Positions 24,001 through 25,442 of a stretch of DNA of 25,442 nucleotides are shown one piece after another. The stretch is from the NCBI GenBank assembly GCA_050258555.1, contig JBLMZA010000099.1:1-25442 (forward strand), in the 5' to 3' direction. The notes under the pieces were generated by a model. It was not told where the DNA came from. It worked only from the letters and a program-made list of their open reading frames with translations, and did no database searches. A program made the translations under genes and the position numbers. The stretch is from CAISDA01 sp050258555 (GTDB lineage: Bacteria > Bacteroidota > Ignavibacteria > UBA10030 > UBA8401). The stretch's first letter is position 1, and each line of letters begins with the position of its first letter.

Positions 24001-25442
24001 AATTCCGCTTTGACGAAAAGCGACGGCGTGAACGGAAGCATGTAGACGCTCCGGCCGCTGTCGCGGTTGAAGTAAAAGATGTTCTTTTTATCGTACACAT
24101 TCAGGATGCTTCCGCCGAATGTGACGTCGAATGAACCGGCTTTCAGGACTTTCGAAAAGCTGCAGTCGAGCCGGTGATAGATCGGAAGACGGGCGGTGGC
24201 CGCATTATCCCAGTAGGCGATCGGATCGTAGCCGACCGAGCCGTAGGGCTCGATCGATGTGCGGTCGTAGAATCCGCCGATGGGCGTGAAGGGCAGTCCG
24301 GTCCTGAACATCCAGTTGGCGCTCAGCTGCCAGCCCGCGCCGAAATCATAGCTCATGAGCGTGCTCAGCGAATGCCGCGCATCGTAGCGCGGAACGCGCA
24401 GTTCTCCGTATTTTTCCTTGAACGCCCAGCTGAGCGAATACGACGCCTGGAAGAAGAACGACGAGGGCTGGAACTTGTAGAGCGCCTCGAGCCCGTATGC
24501 GTGGCCCCGCACGTTCACGAAGTCGTTGTCGCGGTCCGAGAATTTCTTCTCGTTGATGTCGACCATGTTCGTCATGGCCTTGTAATACGTTTCCACTTCA
24601 AGCGACATGTGCTCGGTCACGTCGATCTCGATGCCGGCCATGTAGTTGGCCGCCTGCGGCGATGCGAGATACTCGGGCGTGATCACCCACGGCTCGAAGA
24701 TCGAGATCACCTCGCGCTCGTTCGAGAGACTCGAGATTTCCTGCGAATACCATCCGATCGACGCTTTGAAGGCGAGCTGCGGATGCGGACGGTAGGTCGA
24801 ACTGATGCGCGGCTCCAGAAGGAAGGGACGGCCGTCGGAGAGCCCGCTGAGCTTGGCGCGCACGCCGAGATTGAGACGGAAGAGGTCCCAGCGCTTGTAC
24901 TGATAGTCGGCATAGATGTTCATGTCCCAGCCGTGCTCGTCGAACGAGATCCGGCGCCCGTAGGGGTTCTGCACCTGAAGATTCGTCTTCAGGAATTTGT
25001 TCTGCATGCCGAAGACAAGCTCGTCCTTGCTGTCATACACATAGGCGAAGTCGACGTCGGCCGTGATGTCGTCCACCTTGTTGCTGCGCGGATGGGAGGA
25101 GGTGAAATTCGGACGCGTCTCGGCCGATGAGCCGCTGTACGAAAGCGAGACGGTGGAGTAGAGCGGACTCGCCCACACTTTCTGCCATGAGACGCCGCCG
25201 ATCGCGTTTCGCACCGCGTAATCTTCCTGCAGCGGATCGCGGTTGTTCACTTCGTCTCCCGAGAAGAATCCGTGCACGGTGAACTTGCCGAGCGACTCGT
25301 TTTCCGGATCGGCATAGTGCGCCTTGTATGTCACATCCCAGAAATCGAAGGGCGAGTCCTTGCCGTTGAGAAAATTTTTGAAGATCCGTCCGTAATAGCT
25401 CTTCCGTCCCGTCACAAGAAACGATCCGTTCGGGATGGGGCC
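23997..25442 (-). CDS. TonB-dependent outer-membrane receptor, C-terminal part
   Basis: The frame is open to the right window edge (first codons read GPIPNGSFLVTGRKSYYGR), so only the last 481 residues are present; plug, TonB box and signal are outside. The visible part is a beta-barrel of alternating amphipathic strands rich in Tyr/Trp/Phe, with typical receptor segments such as SFLVTGRKSYYG, LEPRISSTYRPHPQLAFKASIG, SLEVETYYKAM, FRTGLPFTP and NVYDKKNIFYFN, ending FVKAEL. Such receptors import siderophores, vitamins, glycans or peptides using proton-motive force through TonB. With the overlapping DUF4249-like gene it forms a Bacteroidota-style receptor-lipoprotein pair. The ligand cannot be deduced. 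Confidence 0.92.
   Translation of the reverse strand, partial: GPIPNGSFLVTGRKSYYGRIFKNFLNGKDSPFDFWDVTYKAHYADPENESLGKFTVHGFFSGDEVNNRDPLQEDYAVRNAIGGVSWQKVWASPLYSTVSLSYSGSSAETRPNFTSSHPRSNKVDDITADVDFAYVYDSKDELVFGMQNKFLKTNLQVQNPYGRRISFDEHGWDMNIYADYQYKRWDLFRLNLGVRAKLSGLSDGRPFLLEPRISSTYRPHPQLAFKASIGWYSQEISSLSNEREVISIFEPWVITPEYLASPQAANYMAGIEIDVTEHMSLEVETYYKAMTNMVDINEKKFSDRDNDFVNVRGHAYGLEALYKFQPSSFFFQASYSLSWAFKEKYGELRVPRYDARHSLSTLMSYDFGAGWQLSANWMFRTGLPFTPIGGFYDRTSIEPYGSVGYDPIAYWDNAATARLPIYHRLDCSFSKVLKAGSFDVTFGGSILNVYDKKNIFYFNRDSGRSVYMLPFTPSLFVKAEL

Overview
The window is ordinary chromosomal, housekeeping-rich DNA from a GC-rich Gram-negative bacterium of the Bacteroidota sensu lato (FCB group). A deep lineage such as Ignavibacteria/Kapaibacteria fits better than a classical Bacteroides, but that placement is inference. 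The evidence is a TonB-dependent receptor followed by a DUF4249-like lipoprotein, an isolated atpD-atpC pair, a long type-2 isoleucyl-tRNA synthetase, a YpdA-family flavoprotein, and four promoter candidates with the Bacteroidota architecture TTG-N20-TAnnTTTG. I see no phage, insertion sequence, CRISPR array, tRNA or rRNA.

Layout. 1-2551 (+): 3' part of a two-domain M16 zinc protease, closed by a strong terminator. 2744-10354 (+): yggS, divIVA, purine nucleoside phosphorylase, ileS, a DksA/TraR-type protein, lspA and rluD-like, probably one transcription unit from a promoter at about 2697-2727. 10387-11583 (+): a PLP-dependent transsulfuration enzyme. 11599-15726 (-): purN-purH-mreB-mreC, read leftwards, with an intrinsic terminator between mreB and mreC. 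15727-15954: divergent control region with a promoter for each side. 15955-16923 (+): YpdA-like flavoprotein. 17011-22613 (+): atpD, atpC, alr, an unknown helical protein, mannose-1-phosphate guanylyltransferase, and an RlpA-like lipoprotein. 22657-25442 (-): the 3' part of a TonB-dependent receptor, a DUF4249-like lipoprotein and a small unknown protein.

The genes serve growth and envelope building: cell shape and division (mreB, mreC, divIVA, rlpA), peptidoglycan precursor (alr), lipoprotein maturation (lspA), mannose activation for surface glycans (manC), purine synthesis and salvage (purN, purH, pnp), translation (ileS, rluD-like), PLP homeostasis (yggS) beside two PLP enzymes, and ATP synthesis. 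The most notable points are: an ileS whose HIGH signature reads GIHH, a swap linked to mupirocin hyper-resistance; the yggS-divIVA-ileS-dksA-lspA-rluD order, which matches the Bacillus ylmE-divIVA-ileS-ylyA-lspA-ylyB segment; a terminator abutting the mreC start; a histone-H1-like Lys/Ala tail on the DksA-type protein; and the shared promoter architecture. No wholly new system is evident.
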